Assembly: GCA_022791315.1 (NCBI GenBank)
Contig: JAAVYW010000042.1
Span: forward strand, 1 to 64,000
From: Oscillospiraceae bacterium
GTDB lineage: Bacteria > Bacillota > Clostridia > Oscillospirales > Ruminococcaceae
Direction: 5' to 3'
DNA: 64,000 nt
The translations under genes and the position numbers were made by a program. The stretch's first letter is position 1, and every line of letters begins with the position of its first letter. This document shows positions 42,888 to 51,389 of the stretch, in pieces. The notes under the pieces are model-generated. The model ran no database searches. It saw only the letters and a list, made by a program, of their open reading frames with translations, and was not told where the DNA came from.

Positions 42888-44087
42888 GTGCGCAAAAAAA
42901 TATCATTGGGCGCGGCCATTACCTTTATGCTCATTACGGCAGCGGTTACGTTTTCGCTGACTACCGTGTATACCATGCAGAATTTTAACAACAAAATCAG
43001 CAATATCAAGGAGAGGGAGGCGATGTATGCCAAGCTGTCGGAAATCGACACCTCGGTGCGGAAAAACTACATCGGCGCCATCGACGAGGATAAGCTGATG
43101 GACTCCATTGCCTCGGGGTATCTCCGGGGCATTGGCGACCCCTACAGCCAATACCTGAGCGCAGAGGACTACAGCGCCTACATGAGGGACTATGAGGGGC
43201 AGCTGGTGGGCATCGGCGTGGAAGTGACCGGGGATGCCAGCGGGTATCTGCGGATTTCCCGGGTGTATGAGGGTTCTCCCGCGGAGGCCGCTGCCCTGCA
43301 AAAGGGCGACCTGATTGTCTCAGTGGGGGGCGCGGCCATCACGGAGAAGAGTGTGAGCGATGCGGCCAAGGCCATCAGCGGCGAAGTAGGCACCACAGTT
43401 TCCTTGGGCATCCGGCGGGAGCTGGAAGAGTTTGAGGTGGAGCTGACCCGCAGGCGCATGGAAGTACCCACCATCTCTTACCGGATGATTGGTACGCTGG
43501 GCTATATCCGGATTACAGATTTTACAGAGGCCACAGTGGACCAATTTGACGACGCGCTGGACTCCCTGCTGCGGCAGGACGCCCAGGGGATTGTCTTTGA
43601 TTTGCGGGACAATACAGGCGGTTCGGTGCCTGCCCTGTGCAACATGCTGGATATGCTGGTGCCAGAGGGGGAATTGGTGTCTGTGGAATACAGCGACGGC
43701 AGCCGCACGCTTTTGGCACGCAGCGATTCCTCAGAGGTACTGCTGCCCATGGTGACAATCACCAATAAGAACACGGCCAGCGCCTCGGAGCTCTTTGTGC
43801 AGGTGCTCAAGGCCTATGACAAGGCCCCCTCAGTGGGGGAGACCACCTACGGGAAGGGCGTGATGCAGACGCTTTTCCAGCTCAGTGACGGCTCGGCAGT
43901 GAACTTGACCAACGGCAAGACCTATGCGGCGGATTCGGAGAATTTTGACGGCGTGGGAATCGCGCCGGACTATGAAGTGAAGCTCTCGGCGGAGGAGCAG
44001 GAACGCTTTGACGAGCTGGACGAGAACACTGACCCTCAGCTGGCAAAGGCGCTCTCGGTGCTGACAGAGCAGATTGCAGGGAACTGA
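42888..44087 (+). CDS. ctpA: S41 family C-terminal processing peptidase
   Basis: The 399-residue serine peptidase has an N-terminal membrane anchor (AAITFMLITAAVTFSLTTVY), a PDZ domain (VGIGVEVTG, SPAEAAALQKGDLIVSVGG) and the S41 catalytic core, with Ser in NKNTASASELF and Lys in TTYGKGVMQT. GTG 42888 is the likely start, with GGGAGGG 6 bases upstream. In many Firmicutes ctp directly follows ftsEX-M23, as here. It acts outside the membrane on wall-linked proteins. Confidence 0.94.
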   Translation: MRKKISLGAAITFMLITAAVTFSLTTVYTMQNFNNKISNIKEREAMYAKLSEIDTSVRKNYIGAIDEDKLMDSIASGYLRGIGDPYSQYLSAEDYSAYMRDYEGQLVGIGVEVTGDASGYLRISRVYEGSPAEAAALQKGDLIVSVGGAAITEKSVSDAAKAISGEVGTTVSLGIRRELEEFEVELTRRRMEVPTISYRMIGTLGYIRITDFTEATVDQFDDALDSLLRQDAQGIVFDLRDNTGGSVPALCNMLDMLVPEGELVSVEYSDGSRTLLARSDSSEVLLPMVTITNKNTASASELFVQVLKAYDKAPSVGETTYGKGVMQTLFQLSDGSAVNLTNGKTYAADSENFDGVGIAPDYEVKLSAEEQERFDELDENTDPQLAKALSVLTEQIAGN

Positions 44088-44184
44088 GGAAGGCATATTG
44101 GGGCGTGGAACCGCATAGGGATGGGATGGGGAGGCTTGGCCGCCTCCCTCCACCGGCCTGACAACACTGTTTTGGCGCTATCCC

Positions 44185-44213
44185 TTGACATCGAAAAGCG
44201 GATTCACTATAAT
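44185..44213 (+). promoter_or_regulatory. Consensus promoter upstream of greA
   Basis: TTGACA (44185-44190), 17 bases, TATAAT (44208-44213): a perfect consensus, about 270 bases before greA. Confidence 0.92.
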
Positions 44214-44219
44214 AAAGTC

Positions 44220-44280
44220 TGACCCTGGGAAAGACGACGATGCACCCTCTCCACGGCTGGGAGGCGTGCAGGTTTTTTAT
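44220..44280 (+). ncRNA. Putative small RNA or transcription attenuator before greA
   Basis: From the predicted start near 44220 the transcript can form GTCT/AGAC, then the hairpin TGCACCCTCTC/GGGAGGCGTGCA (44241-44270) and T6 (44273-44278), which reads as an intrinsic terminator. The product would be about 60 bases. No second clear promoter lies between it and greA, so it may be an attenuator in the greA-lysK leader or a stand-alone small RNA. No known family is recognised. Confidence 0.55.
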
Positions 44281-44482
44281 TGCCCAGGATGCCCTGTGCC
44301 AGACGCGCAGGGGAAGGGTATCCTAAAATATGCTGCCCACCGAGCTTTAAAAGATAGAGCTAATGTCCCCGAAGGAGGGGACCACAACAGGGGAATCAAA
44401 GGCGCGCTGGCGCTTTGAGGATAAATAAGAAGACAAGGGGCCTTGGGCCCAGGGATAAAAACCGGAAAGGATGAAAACACAG
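44281..44482. other. Rest of the greA leader
   Basis: Contains hairpins GTCCCC/GGGGAC (about 44363-44382) and a GCGC-rich repeat near 44400-44420. There is no T-box specifier pattern and no small ORF with a good binding site. Confidence 0.4.
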
Positions 44483-44959
44483 ATGGCGAACAAACAGATT
44501 TTTCTCACAGATGAGGGGCTGCACAAGCTGGAGCAGGAGTTGGAGGAGCTGAAAACCGTGAAACGGAAAGAGGTTGCAGCTACGATTAAAGTGGCGCTCT
44601 CCTTCGGCGACCTCTCGGAGAACAGCGAATATGACGAGGCGAAAAACGAACAGGCCATGGTGGAGGCCCGCATCGCCGAGCTGGAGGCCATGCTGAAGCA
44701 GGTGGTTGTGCTGGACGAGGACGACCTCTCTACCGACCAAGTGAGCGTGGGCTCAAAAGTACGGGTGGTGGACGTGGAATTTGACGAGGAGGAGCTCTAC
44801 CAAATCGTGGGTTCTACAGAGGCTGACCCGGCCAGCGGGCGGATTTCGGACGAATCCCCAGTGGGGAAAGCGCTGCTGGGGGGCAAGGTGGATGACATTG
44901 TAGAGGCAGAGGTGCCGGGCGGTGTGATTACCTTCCGTATTTTGGAGATTATGAAGTAA
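44483..44959 (+). CDS. greA: Transcription elongation factor GreA
   Basis: The 158-residue protein has the N-terminal coiled coil with the tip acidic pair ([18 protein letters not shown]) and the C-terminal FKBP-like domain ([20 protein letters not shown]). It rescues backtracked RNA polymerase. ATG 44483 ([12 protein letters not shown]) is chosen because an ATG at 44471 lies inside the binding site. The lysyl-tRNA synthetase gene follows after 90 bases, echoing the greA-lysS pairing seen in many Firmicutes. Confidence 0.96.
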   Translation: MANKQIFLTDEGLHKLEQELEELKTVKRKEVAATIKVALSFGDLSENSEYDEAKNEQAMVEARIAELEAMLKQVVVLDEDDLSTDQVSVGSKVRVVDVEFDEEELYQIVGSTEADPASGRISDESPVGKALLGGKVDDIVEAEVPGGVITFRILEIMK

Positions 44960-45049
44960 AAGCAGAGATGGGAAAAGGGCATGTGAGGTGGCCGGGGAGC
45001 AAGGAGGAGGCCCACATGCCGGCTTAAAATTGAAGGGGATTGTGGAAAT

Positions 45050-47065
45050 ATGCATTGGTCAGATTTGATTGCGGAGGAAATTTTAAAGAGAAACCCCGAT
45101 AAGGAAGAATACGTCTGTGCGGCGGGAATCAGCCCCTCGGGCTCGATTCATATTGGCAATTTTAGGGATATTGCCACAAGCCTATTTGTGGCAAGAGCCT
45201 TGGAACGAAAGGGCAAGAAGGCAAGGCTCCTCTTTTCCTGGGATGAATATGATAGGATGCGCAAGGTGCCTGTGAATGTGGCAAAAGCGGCAGAGGGCTT
45301 TGAAAAATACATAGGCTATCCCTATGTAGATGTCCCCAACCCCTTTGGAACAGAACACGCCACATATGCAGAATATTTTGAGAAGGAATTTGAAGCGTCC
45401 ATTGACAAATTCGGCATCAAATTGGATTACCGCCACCAGGCCAGCATGTACCGTTCCGGCTGCTATCGGAAATACATCATTGAGGCACTGGACAAGAGAG
45501 GGGAAATTTTTGATATTCTCGATGGCTTCCGCACCCAGGATGCTGTAGAGGGGGAGAGGGAGGCCTATTATCCGGTCAGCATCTATTGCAGCGAGTGCCA
45601 CAGGGATACAACGAAAATCACCGCTTACTCGGATACAGAGAAAAAAGCGGAGTACCAGTGTGCCTGCGGCCATCACGGTACATTTGATTTCAATACAGAT
45701 ACCGACTGCAAGCTGGCATGGAAAATTGACTGGCCTATGCGCTGGATGTATGAGAAGGTGGACTTTGAACCCGGCGGCAAGGACCACGCTGCCCCTGGCG
45801 GTTCCTTTGACACCAGCAGGGTGATTGCGGAAAAGATTTTTGGGATAGAAGCCCCGGTGTTCAAAGGCTATGAGTTTATCGGCATCCGGGGGACAACGGG
45901 GAAAATGTCCGGTTCCTCCGGGCTGAATATGACCCCGGACACCCTTTTGAAGATTTACCAGCCGGAAATCCTCCTGTGGCTCTATGCCAGAGTGGAAACC
46001 AACAAGGCCTTTGACCTGTGCTTTGACGACGGCATCCTGCGCCAATATTTTGAATTTGATAAGCAGTATGACCAGTATGTCAAGGGAGAAGCGGACGACC
46101 ATGTGAAATCGATTATGGAGAGCTGCCTGCTGACAGACAAGCCCATCCAGACAGTCCCCATATCCCTGCTGGTTCAGCTTGGTTCTATCGTGGATTTCAA
46201 TGTCCCCATGCTGGAGACGGTGTTTGCCAAGATTGGGCAGCCCTATCAATATGCCGATTTTGCCCAAAGGCTGGAGCTGGCAAAGTACTGGCTGGAAAAC
46301 TGCTCTCCCGAAAACGCCAACAAGCTGATTCCCTACCGCAACTGGGAAGTGTATGACGCCCTCAATGGGGAACAGAAGCGGGAAATCGCCCTGCTGCACG
46401 ATTATCTGGTGCAGGAAACCTATACCCTGGACGAACTCAGCGCCAAGCTCTATGAAATCCCCAAAACCGTTTACGGAGCAGATTTGCCGGAACTGAAAAA
46501 GGTGCAGGGGGAATTTTTCAAGGCTGTGTACAAGCTGCTGCTCAACAAGGAGAAGGGCCCCAGGCTCTATCTGTTCTTATACGCCATCGATAAGGAGCGC
46601 TATGTGGGCCTGCTTGACTTTTCCACAGAGAGAACAGAAGAGGAAAAGACCCCCTTGTCGCAGCTTAACCGAGAACCGGTAAAGGAAGCGAAGAAGAAAA
46701 TCGAATACGGCGACCCTGACCCGGTAGCGCCGGTAAAAGATGAGATTACGCTGGATACCTTTAACCAAATGGACCTGCGCGTATGCAAAATTTTAAAGTG
46801 CCAGGAAATCAGAAAGTCCCACAGCTGCTACCGCTTGACCTTGTTTGACGGAATTAAGGAGCGCACCATTGTCTCTTCTATCAAGGACTACTATACCCCG
46901 GAGGAGCTCACCGGCAAAAAAATTATCGTGATAGCAAACCTTCAGCCCACCAGAATCACTGGTGTAACCAGCGAAGGGATGCTGGTGGCTGCAACCAACA
47001 ATGCCTGCGGATGCCAGGTGATTTTTGTAGACGACATTGTCCCCGAAGGAACCATGATTCGCTGA
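45050..47065 (+). CDS. lysK: Class I lysyl-tRNA synthetase with C-terminal Trbp111-type tRNA-binding domain
   Basis: This is LysRS1, unrelated to the class II LysS of most bacteria. It has HIGN (residues 34-37, in SPSGSIHIGNFRD), KMSGSSG near residue 285 and a zinc-ribbon-like CSECHRD/CACGHHG insertion. A helical anticodon-binding region follows. From about residue 564 a further domain of about 108 residues matches Trbp111/MetRS C-terminal tRNA-binding domains (FNQMDLRVCKILKCQEI, IVSSIKDYYTPEELTGK, NLQPTRITGVTSEGMLVAAT). The total of 671 residues exceeds the usual 500-530 of LysRS1. Base composition is lower in GC than its neighbours, which may reflect transfer. Confidence 0.93.
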   Translation: MHWSDLIAEEILKRNPDKEEYVCAAGISPSGSIHIGNFRDIATSLFVARALERKGKKARLLFSWDEYDRMRKVPVNVAKAAEGFEKYIGYPYVDVPNPFGTEHATYAEYFEKEFEASIDKFGIKLDYRHQASMYRSGCYRKYIIEALDKRGEIFDILDGFRTQDAVEGEREAYYPVSIYCSECHRDTTKITAYSDTEKKAEYQCACGHHGTFDFNTDTDCKLAWKIDWPMRWMYEKVDFEPGGKDHAAPGGSFDTSRVIAEKIFGIEAPVFKGYEFIGIRGTTGKMSGSSGLNMTPDTLLKIYQPEILLWLYARVETNKAFDLCFDDGILRQYFEFDKQYDQYVKGEADDHVKSIMESCLLTDKPIQTVPISLLVQLGSIVDFNVPMLETVFAKIGQPYQYADFAQRLELAKYWLENCSPENANKLIPYRNWEVYDALNGEQKREIALLHDYLVQETYTLDELSAKLYEIPKTVYGADLPELKKVQGEFFKAVYKLLLNKEKGPRLYLFLYAIDKERYVGLLDFSTERTEEEKTPLSQLNREPVKEAKKKIEYGDPDPVAPVKDEITLDTFNQMDLRVCKILKCQEIRKSHSCYRLTLFDGIKERTIVSSIKDYYTPEELTGKKIIVIANLQPTRITGVTSEGMLVAATNNACGCQVIFVDDIVPEGTMIR

Positions 47066-47087
47066 CTATCCTGAAAGGAGGGATTCC

Positions 47088-47540
47088 ATGGTTGAACTGC
47101 GGGAGATTACCCAGGAGAACTATGAGGAGTGCCTGAGCCTAAAAGTTGCGGAGCATCAAAAAAACTTTGTCTCCTCAACGGCTCACTCCTTGGCGCAGGC
47201 CTGGGTGTCTTATCACACCGCTTATCCCTTTGCGATTTACGCGGAGGGGCGTATGGTGGGGTTTCTCATGCTGGGTTACTATGAGCGGAAAGACCAGTAT
47301 ACCCTGTGGAAGTTTATGATTGACGAGCGGTATCAGAAGAGGGGATACGGGAGGGAAGCCCTGGGGCTTGGGCTTGAGTACTTGATTGACCGGTTTGGGG
47401 CGAAGGAGGTCTATACGGCGTATCTGGAAGGCAACCGGGTTGCCAGGGAGCTTTATGCCTCCTTTGGGTTCCGGGAAACCGGGGAAATCGAGGGGAACCA
47501 AGTGGAAATGAAATGGGTTGTAGACGGCAGGGAGCTTTAA
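47088..47540 (+). CDS. GNAT N-acetyltransferase (spermine/spermidine acetyltransferase-like)
   Basis: The 150-residue protein starts MVELREITQENYEECLSLKV and has the acetyl-CoA loop in FMIDERYQKRGYGREAL (Q-x-x-G-x-G) and a late NRVARELYASFGFRETGE. The general order fits the PaiA/BltD type that acetylates polyamines. AAAGGAGGG precedes it, 22 bases after lysK. Confidence 0.88.
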   Translation: MVELREITQENYEECLSLKVAEHQKNFVSSTAHSLAQAWVSYHTAYPFAIYAEGRMVGFLMLGYYERKDQYTLWKFMIDERYQKRGYGREALGLGLEYLIDRFGAKEVYTAYLEGNRVARELYASFGFRETGEIEGNQVEMKWVVDGREL

Positions 47541-47555
47541 AACCGATTGACAGAG

Positions 47556-47589
47556 ACCGCCTTGTGGCTTGGGCCATGGGGCGGTTTTT
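47556..47589 (+). terminator. Rho-independent terminator after the GNAT gene
   Basis: ACCGCC and GGCGGT with an inner GGC/GCC pairing, then TTTTTG. It ends the greA-lysK-GNAT unit. Confidence 0.8.
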
Positions 47590-47612
47590 GTTCCTCATTG
47601 GAGAGAAAAAAT

Positions 47613-47649
47613 ACCCCTCACAGCCCGTTTTGACACGGGTGTGAGGGGT
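47613..47649 (-). terminator. Rho-independent terminator of the bioY unit
   Basis: ACCCCTCACA and TGTGAGGGGT plus inner CCCGT/ACGGG form a long stem; on the minus strand ATTTTTTCTC follows. Confidence 0.9.
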
Positions 47650-47678
47650 GGAAGAAGAAAGGGGAAGCAGGTTTGGAT

Positions 47679-48086
47679 TCAGCGGCCAAAGCGCTGCCGG
47701 GAGACCTCCCGGCAAAGTTCGGCCCACTGGCAACCGGCGCATACCTGGGGCTGCTTTCCTGGCGAGATAATTTTGAGGGAGACCAAGGCCTGGAACTCCT
47801 GCCAGGAGAGCTCTTGATGTTCTGCCAGGCCGCAGAGGGACAGGACAGATTGGTCGTAGGCGTCCACTTTCTGGCCGCTCTCACAGAGACCGGACTGATT
47901 GTGGGGACAGCAGGTACAAAAATGGTCTGTGCGGCACACCAGCCGGAGGAGCTGGGCCGGGTTCTCCGCCAGGGAACCCAGGGTGGCGGACATGTGGGCG
48001 GTAAATTCCGGGCTGTAGCCCTTGCCCACGAAGAATTGGAGGCACAGGCCATGGTGGGGACGCATGGGAAGTGGGATGCTACTCAA
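47679..48086 (-). CDS. DUF1284 domain-containing protein, cysteine-rich
   Basis: The 135-residue protein has MRPHHGLCLQFFVGKGYSPEF, the hallmark start of DUF1284, and cysteines in CRTDHFCTCCPHN, GLCESG, LCGL and VCAGCQWAELC. The CxxC sets suggest an iron-sulfur or zinc site (inference). It overlaps the end of bioY by 8 bases and so shares its biotin-controlled transcript. Confidence 0.85.
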   Translation of the reverse strand: MSSIPLPMRPHHGLCLQFFVGKGYSPEFTAHMSATLGSLAENPAQLLRLVCRTDHFCTCCPHNQSGLCESGQKVDAYDQSVLSLCGLAEHQELSWQEFQALVSLKIISPGKQPQVCAGCQWAELCREVSRQRFGR

Positions 48087-48636
48087 CAGACCAGCCTCCC
48101 CTCTGCAGGGGCTTGTCCAGGGCTTTGACCAGGAAAGCGGCCAACAGGACTTTTACTACATCGCCCGCCAGGAAGGGGAAGACACAATAGGCCAGGGAGG
48201 TGAACAAGTCCATCTTGGTGAGGGCCATGAACCAGACCGTGCCGAAAAAGTAACAGGAGGTCACGCCGGCCACCATACCCAGGAGAAGGGAGGGCCAGGT
48301 TTTTCCCCAGCGGTGCACCACCAGGCCGGTTACCAGGGCGGAGATGATGTACCCCAGCACATAGCCCCCTGTCTTGCCGAAGAGCACGCCAACCCCGCCG
48401 GTGAAGCCGGAGAGCACCGGCGCCCCCACCAGGGCCAGCAGCATATAGCAGCCCATGCTGAGAGAACCATACTTGGGCCCCAGGGTTGCCCCGGCCATAT
48501 GTACGGCAAAGAGGGCCAGATTGATGGGGACCATGGGCAGGGGAATTTGAATCTGGGAACAGACAGCAGTGAGTGCGGCAAAGATGGCGCACAGGATTAG
48601 GGTTCGGGTGGGGATTGCCGTTTTTGTTGTATTCAT
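48079..48636 (-). CDS. bioY: Biotin transporter substrate-binding protein BioY (ECF S component)
   Basis: The 185-residue membrane protein starts MNTTKTAIPTRTLILCAIFAALTAVCSQIQIPLPMVP and continues ALFAVHMAGATLGPKYGSLS and FTGGVGVLFGKTGGYVLGYI, all diagnostic of BioY, with six membrane segments. It captures biotin for uptake, using ECF energising subunits encoded elsewhere. A BirA-type operator overlaps its promoter region. Confidence 0.96.
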   Translation of the reverse strand: MNTTKTAIPTRTLILCAIFAALTAVCSQIQIPLPMVPINLALFAVHMAGATLGPKYGSLSMGCYMLLALVGAPVLSGFTGGVGVLFGKTGGYVLGYIISALVTGLVVHRWGKTWPSLLLGMVAGVTSCYFFGTVWFMALTKMDLFTSLAYCVFPFLAGDVVKVLLAAFLVKALDKPLQRGGWSVE

Positions 48637-48648
48637 AGTGCCCTCCTA

Positions 48649-48682
48649 ATAGTAAACTTAGAATTTATATGAGGTTTACTAT
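48649..48682 (-). promoter_or_regulatory. BirA-type biotin operator
   Basis: ATAGTAAAC (48649-48657) and GTTTACTAT (48674-48682) form a perfect 9-bp inverted repeat separated by 16 bases, the layout of Firmicutes BirA operators. It lies just downstream of the -10 box and 13 bases before the bioY start, so bound BirA-biotin would block transcription. Confidence 0.85.
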
Positions 48683-48685
48683 CAC

Positions 48686-48713
48686 AGTATAGCAGAAAAG
48701 AAAAAATTGTCAA
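48686..48713 (-). promoter_or_regulatory. Promoter for bioY
   Basis: On the minus strand TTGACA (48708-48713), 16 bases, TATACT (48686-48691). Confidence 0.85.
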
Positions 48714-48806
48714 CTTATTTTTCTGATTAGATAACATTAGAGGAGAGCTATCTCCATTCAGTGCACCAGGAACAGCGGACGGGAGGCGGGCATAGGATAA
48801 AAGAAA

Positions 48807-48836
48807 TTGACTTTTTGGGGGGATGTGGTGTAAAGT
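48807..48836 (+). promoter_or_regulatory. Predicted promoter for the GNAT gene at 48875
   Basis: TTGACT (48807-48812), 18 bases, TAAAGT (48831-48836). Confidence 0.55.
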
Positions 48837-48874
48837 TATCATAGAGTGAAAAATTTGTTCGGGAGGGATGGGAT

Positions 48875-49336
48875 ATGGGGGAATTTTTGTTTTTTGATAC
48901 CGCTGATTTGCGGGACGAGGAAATAGCGCTCTCCCTAAAACGCACGGCAGAGGAAGACCCGGTGCGGCAGCTTGTGCCCGCCTATTACTTTGATATCCTG
49001 CACGCAAAGACGGGGGAGCGCATGGGGGAGTGCGACCTGCGGGTGGGCTCCGGCTACAACATCTATTATGCCGGGAATATCGGCTACCGGGTGTTTGAGC
49101 GGTTCCAGGGGCACCACTATGCGGGGCATGCCTGCCGGCTGCTCTTCCGGCTGGCGCAGCGGCATGGGATGGAGGAGGTGCTTGTCACCTGCAAAACGGA
49201 TAATATCGCCTCGGCCCGCATCTGCGAATGGGCGGGAATGGCCCATCTTGGGATAATATTGCTGCCGGAGGACAATCCCATGTATGCCCAGGGGTATCGG
49301 GAAATCCACCGGTTTGTCTGGCGGATTCGGAGATAA
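48875..49336 (+). CDS. GNAT N-acetyltransferase, RimJ/L type
   Basis: The 153-residue protein has NIGYRVFERFQGHHYAGHACRLLF, where the acetyl-CoA loop reads R-F-Q-G-H-H-Y-A, and the late helix NIASARICEWAGM. AGGGATGGGAT precedes the ATG. The substrate is unknown. A strong terminator follows. Confidence 0.82.
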   Translation: MGEFLFFDTADLRDEEIALSLKRTAEEDPVRQLVPAYYFDILHAKTGERMGECDLRVGSGYNIYYAGNIGYRVFERFQGHHYAGHACRLLFRLAQRHGMEEVLVTCKTDNIASARICEWAGMAHLGIILLPEDNPMYAQGYREIHRFVWRIRR

Positions 49337-49340
49337 AGGG

Positions 49341-49391
49341 AAATCGGCCGTTCTCAATGGATTGTCCATAGAGAGCGGCCGATTTATTTTT
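49341..49391 (+). terminator. Rho-independent terminator
   Basis: AAATCGGCCG (49341-49350) and CGGCCGATTT (49376-49385), with inner CTC/GAG pairing, then TATTTTTT. Confidence 0.87.
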
Positions 49392-49438
49392 TGGAGAAGA
49401 GTTCCGCCGCTATCGGATGGGCGGATGAGGAGGATGCA

Positions 49439-49621
49439 TTACTGCTTTAACTGGAAGGATTCACAGTCGGTGCATTCCACCACGGTAGGGTTCATTTCGT
49501 GGGTACCCACCACGATGGAGTCCAGGGAACAGTTATTCTGGCTCTGGCAGTGGTGAACACACTGCTGAACGGTGCATTTGATGCTGGGATTGGCCTGACA
49601 GCTGCAACAATTACGGTTCAT
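49439..49621 (-). CDS. DUF1540 cysteine-rich small protein
   Basis: The 60-residue protein MNRNCCSCQANPSIKCTVQQ has eight or nine cysteines in the order CCxC, KCTVQQCVHHCQ, CS, CTDC, matching DUF1540, a family of small likely metal-binding proteins common in spore-forming Clostridia. AGAAAGGATGG lies before ATG 49621. The region 49622-49840 upstream holds a TTGACA (49758-49763) reading the other way, toward the flippase. Confidence 0.8.
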   Translation of the reverse strand: MNRNCCSCQANPSIKCTVQQCVHHCQSQNNCSLDSIVVGTHEMNPTVVECTDCESFQLKQ

Positions 49622-49840
49622 AGCGATAACCATCCTTTCTTCTGGAAGAGAAGTTTGTGCCCACACCTGTTTTTGAAAGGCGGGACAAAACTAGTATCCG
49701 TATGGCGGCAAAAAATATGCGCTCAAGTGCTTTCCTAAAATTCCAGGAATTTCCATTGACAAGATTTGGGGGGCAAGCTCATAGGAATAGGGAGTGGGGG
49801 ACTGTTTCCCTTGGGAAGAGACGAGAAGGGGGTTGTCGCC

Positions 49841-51388
49841 ATGAAAAAGCTGCGGGCCTTTTTGGTCAGCGCGTTGGTGCTCACTGCCACCTCCCTGCTG
49901 GTGAACAGCATCGGGGTGTGGTTTAGCCTGTATATTGCGGGGAAAATTGGGTCGGAGGCCATGGGTGTCTTCCAGCTGGTGATGTCGGTATATGGCTTTG
50001 CGGTGACGCTGGCGGCCTCGGGCATTAACCTGGCTGCCACCCGGCTGGTGGCCGAGGAGCTGGTGAAGGGGAAAGATGCGGCGGTTTATGGGGTGATGCG
50101 CCGGTGTTTGGGCTACTGCCTGTGCTTTGGATGCCTGGCATCGTTTTTGCTCTTTACCTTTGCCGAACCTATCGGGGTACACTGGCTGAAAAACGGGGAG
50201 ACAGTGCGGCCCCTGAAGCTGATGGCAGTGACGCTGCCCTTTGTGTCCATGTCCTCGGCACTGAGCGGGTATTTCACGGCGGTGCGCAGGGCGACCAAAA
50301 ACGCGCTGGTGCTGATTCTGGAGCAGTGCATGAAAATCGGGTGCGCCGTGGGGATGCTGGCCTTTTTCCCGCCCCAGGGGCTGGAGAGCGCCTGCCTGAT
50401 TTTGATTGGGGCGGGGATGGTGGCGGAGCTCTTTTCGTTCACAGTGTCTTTTCTGCTCTATCTGGTTGACCGGAGGCGGTATGCCGAGGGGGCAGGGGAC
50501 GCCAGGGGGATGACCCGGGCCCTCTGCGGCATTGCGCTGCCTATTGCGTTGAGCGCCTATATGCGCTCCGGGCTGGTGACGCTGAAAAACCTGCTTGTCC
50601 CCATCCAGCTGGGAAAGTATGGGGCATCCAGTCAGGACGCCTTGAGCACCTTTGGGCTGATGCACGGGGTGGTGCTGCCGGTTGTGTGCTTTCCCGCGGC
50701 GTTCCTCTCGGCCTTTGCCAACCTGATTGTGCCGGAACTGGCGGAGTGCCGGGCCTGCGCGCCCGACCTGGCAAAGAGCAGGCGTATCCACTACCTGGTG
50801 GGGAGGATGTTCCAAATCACGCTGCTCTTTTCCGTGTGCGTGGCGGGGCTCTTCTTTTTCTTTGCAGAGCAAATCAGCCTGGCAGCCTGCAAAAACCCGG
50901 CGGCAGCCCAGTATGTAAAGCTCTTTGCGGTGCTGGTGCCGGTGATGTACCTGGACACCATGGTGGACAGCATGCTCAAGGGGCTGGGGGAACAGGTGAG
51001 CTCCATGCGGTATAACGTGATTGACGCGGCGGTGTGCGTGCTGATGGTGATTGTGCTGCTGCCCCTCTACGGGGCCAAGGGGTATGTGGTGGTGATTTTT
51101 GTCAGCGAGATTTTGAACTTTGCCCTGAGCGCGGCCAGGCTGCTCAAGGTGACAAGGTTCCGGCTGAATGTGTTTCAGAGCGTGTGCAAGCCGGTGTTTT
51201 CCATTGCAGCGGGGGCGGTTTTTGCCGGGTCGCTGCTGGGCCTTATGGGGATAGAGCCCACCTCGGCGATTGGAGGGGCGGCGATGCCGGTGGCGCTCTC
51301 CGTGTTCTGGTACTTGCTGTTCCTGGTGCTCACCGGCTGCCTGACAAGGGAGGACCTGCAATGGATTGCAGGGATTTTGAAGCGGTGA
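49841..51388 (+). CDS. SpoVB-type polysaccharide/lipid flippase (MOP superfamily)
   Basis: A 515-residue membrane protein with about 14 membrane segments. The start MKKLRAFLVSALVLTATSLL, then GVWFSLYIAGKIGSEAMGVFQLVMSVYGFA, fits the SpoVB/MurJ-like polysaccharide biosynthesis family, which flips lipid-linked wall precursors; SpoVB acts in spore cortex synthesis. ATG 49841 is chosen for AGAAGGGGG. The stop codon lies one base from the convergent amidase gene. Confidence 0.85.
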   Translation: MKKLRAFLVSALVLTATSLLVNSIGVWFSLYIAGKIGSEAMGVFQLVMSVYGFAVTLAASGINLAATRLVAEELVKGKDAAVYGVMRRCLGYCLCFGCLASFLLFTFAEPIGVHWLKNGETVRPLKLMAVTLPFVSMSSALSGYFTAVRRATKNALVLILEQCMKIGCAVGMLAFFPPQGLESACLILIGAGMVAELFSFTVSFLLYLVDRRRYAEGAGDARGMTRALCGIALPIALSAYMRSGLVTLKNLLVPIQLGKYGASSQDALSTFGLMHGVVLPVVCFPAAFLSAFANLIVPELAECRACAPDLAKSRRIHYLVGRMFQITLLFSVCVAGLFFFFAEQISLAACKNPAAAQYVKLFAVLVPVMYLDTMVDSMLKGLGEQVSSMRYNVIDAAVCVLMVIVLLPLYGAKGYVVVIFVSEILNFALSAARLLKVTRFRLNVFQSVCKPVFSIAAGAVFAGSLLGLMGIEPTSAIGGAAMPVALSVFWYLLFLVLTGCLTREDLQWIAGILKR

Positions 51389-51389
51389 G

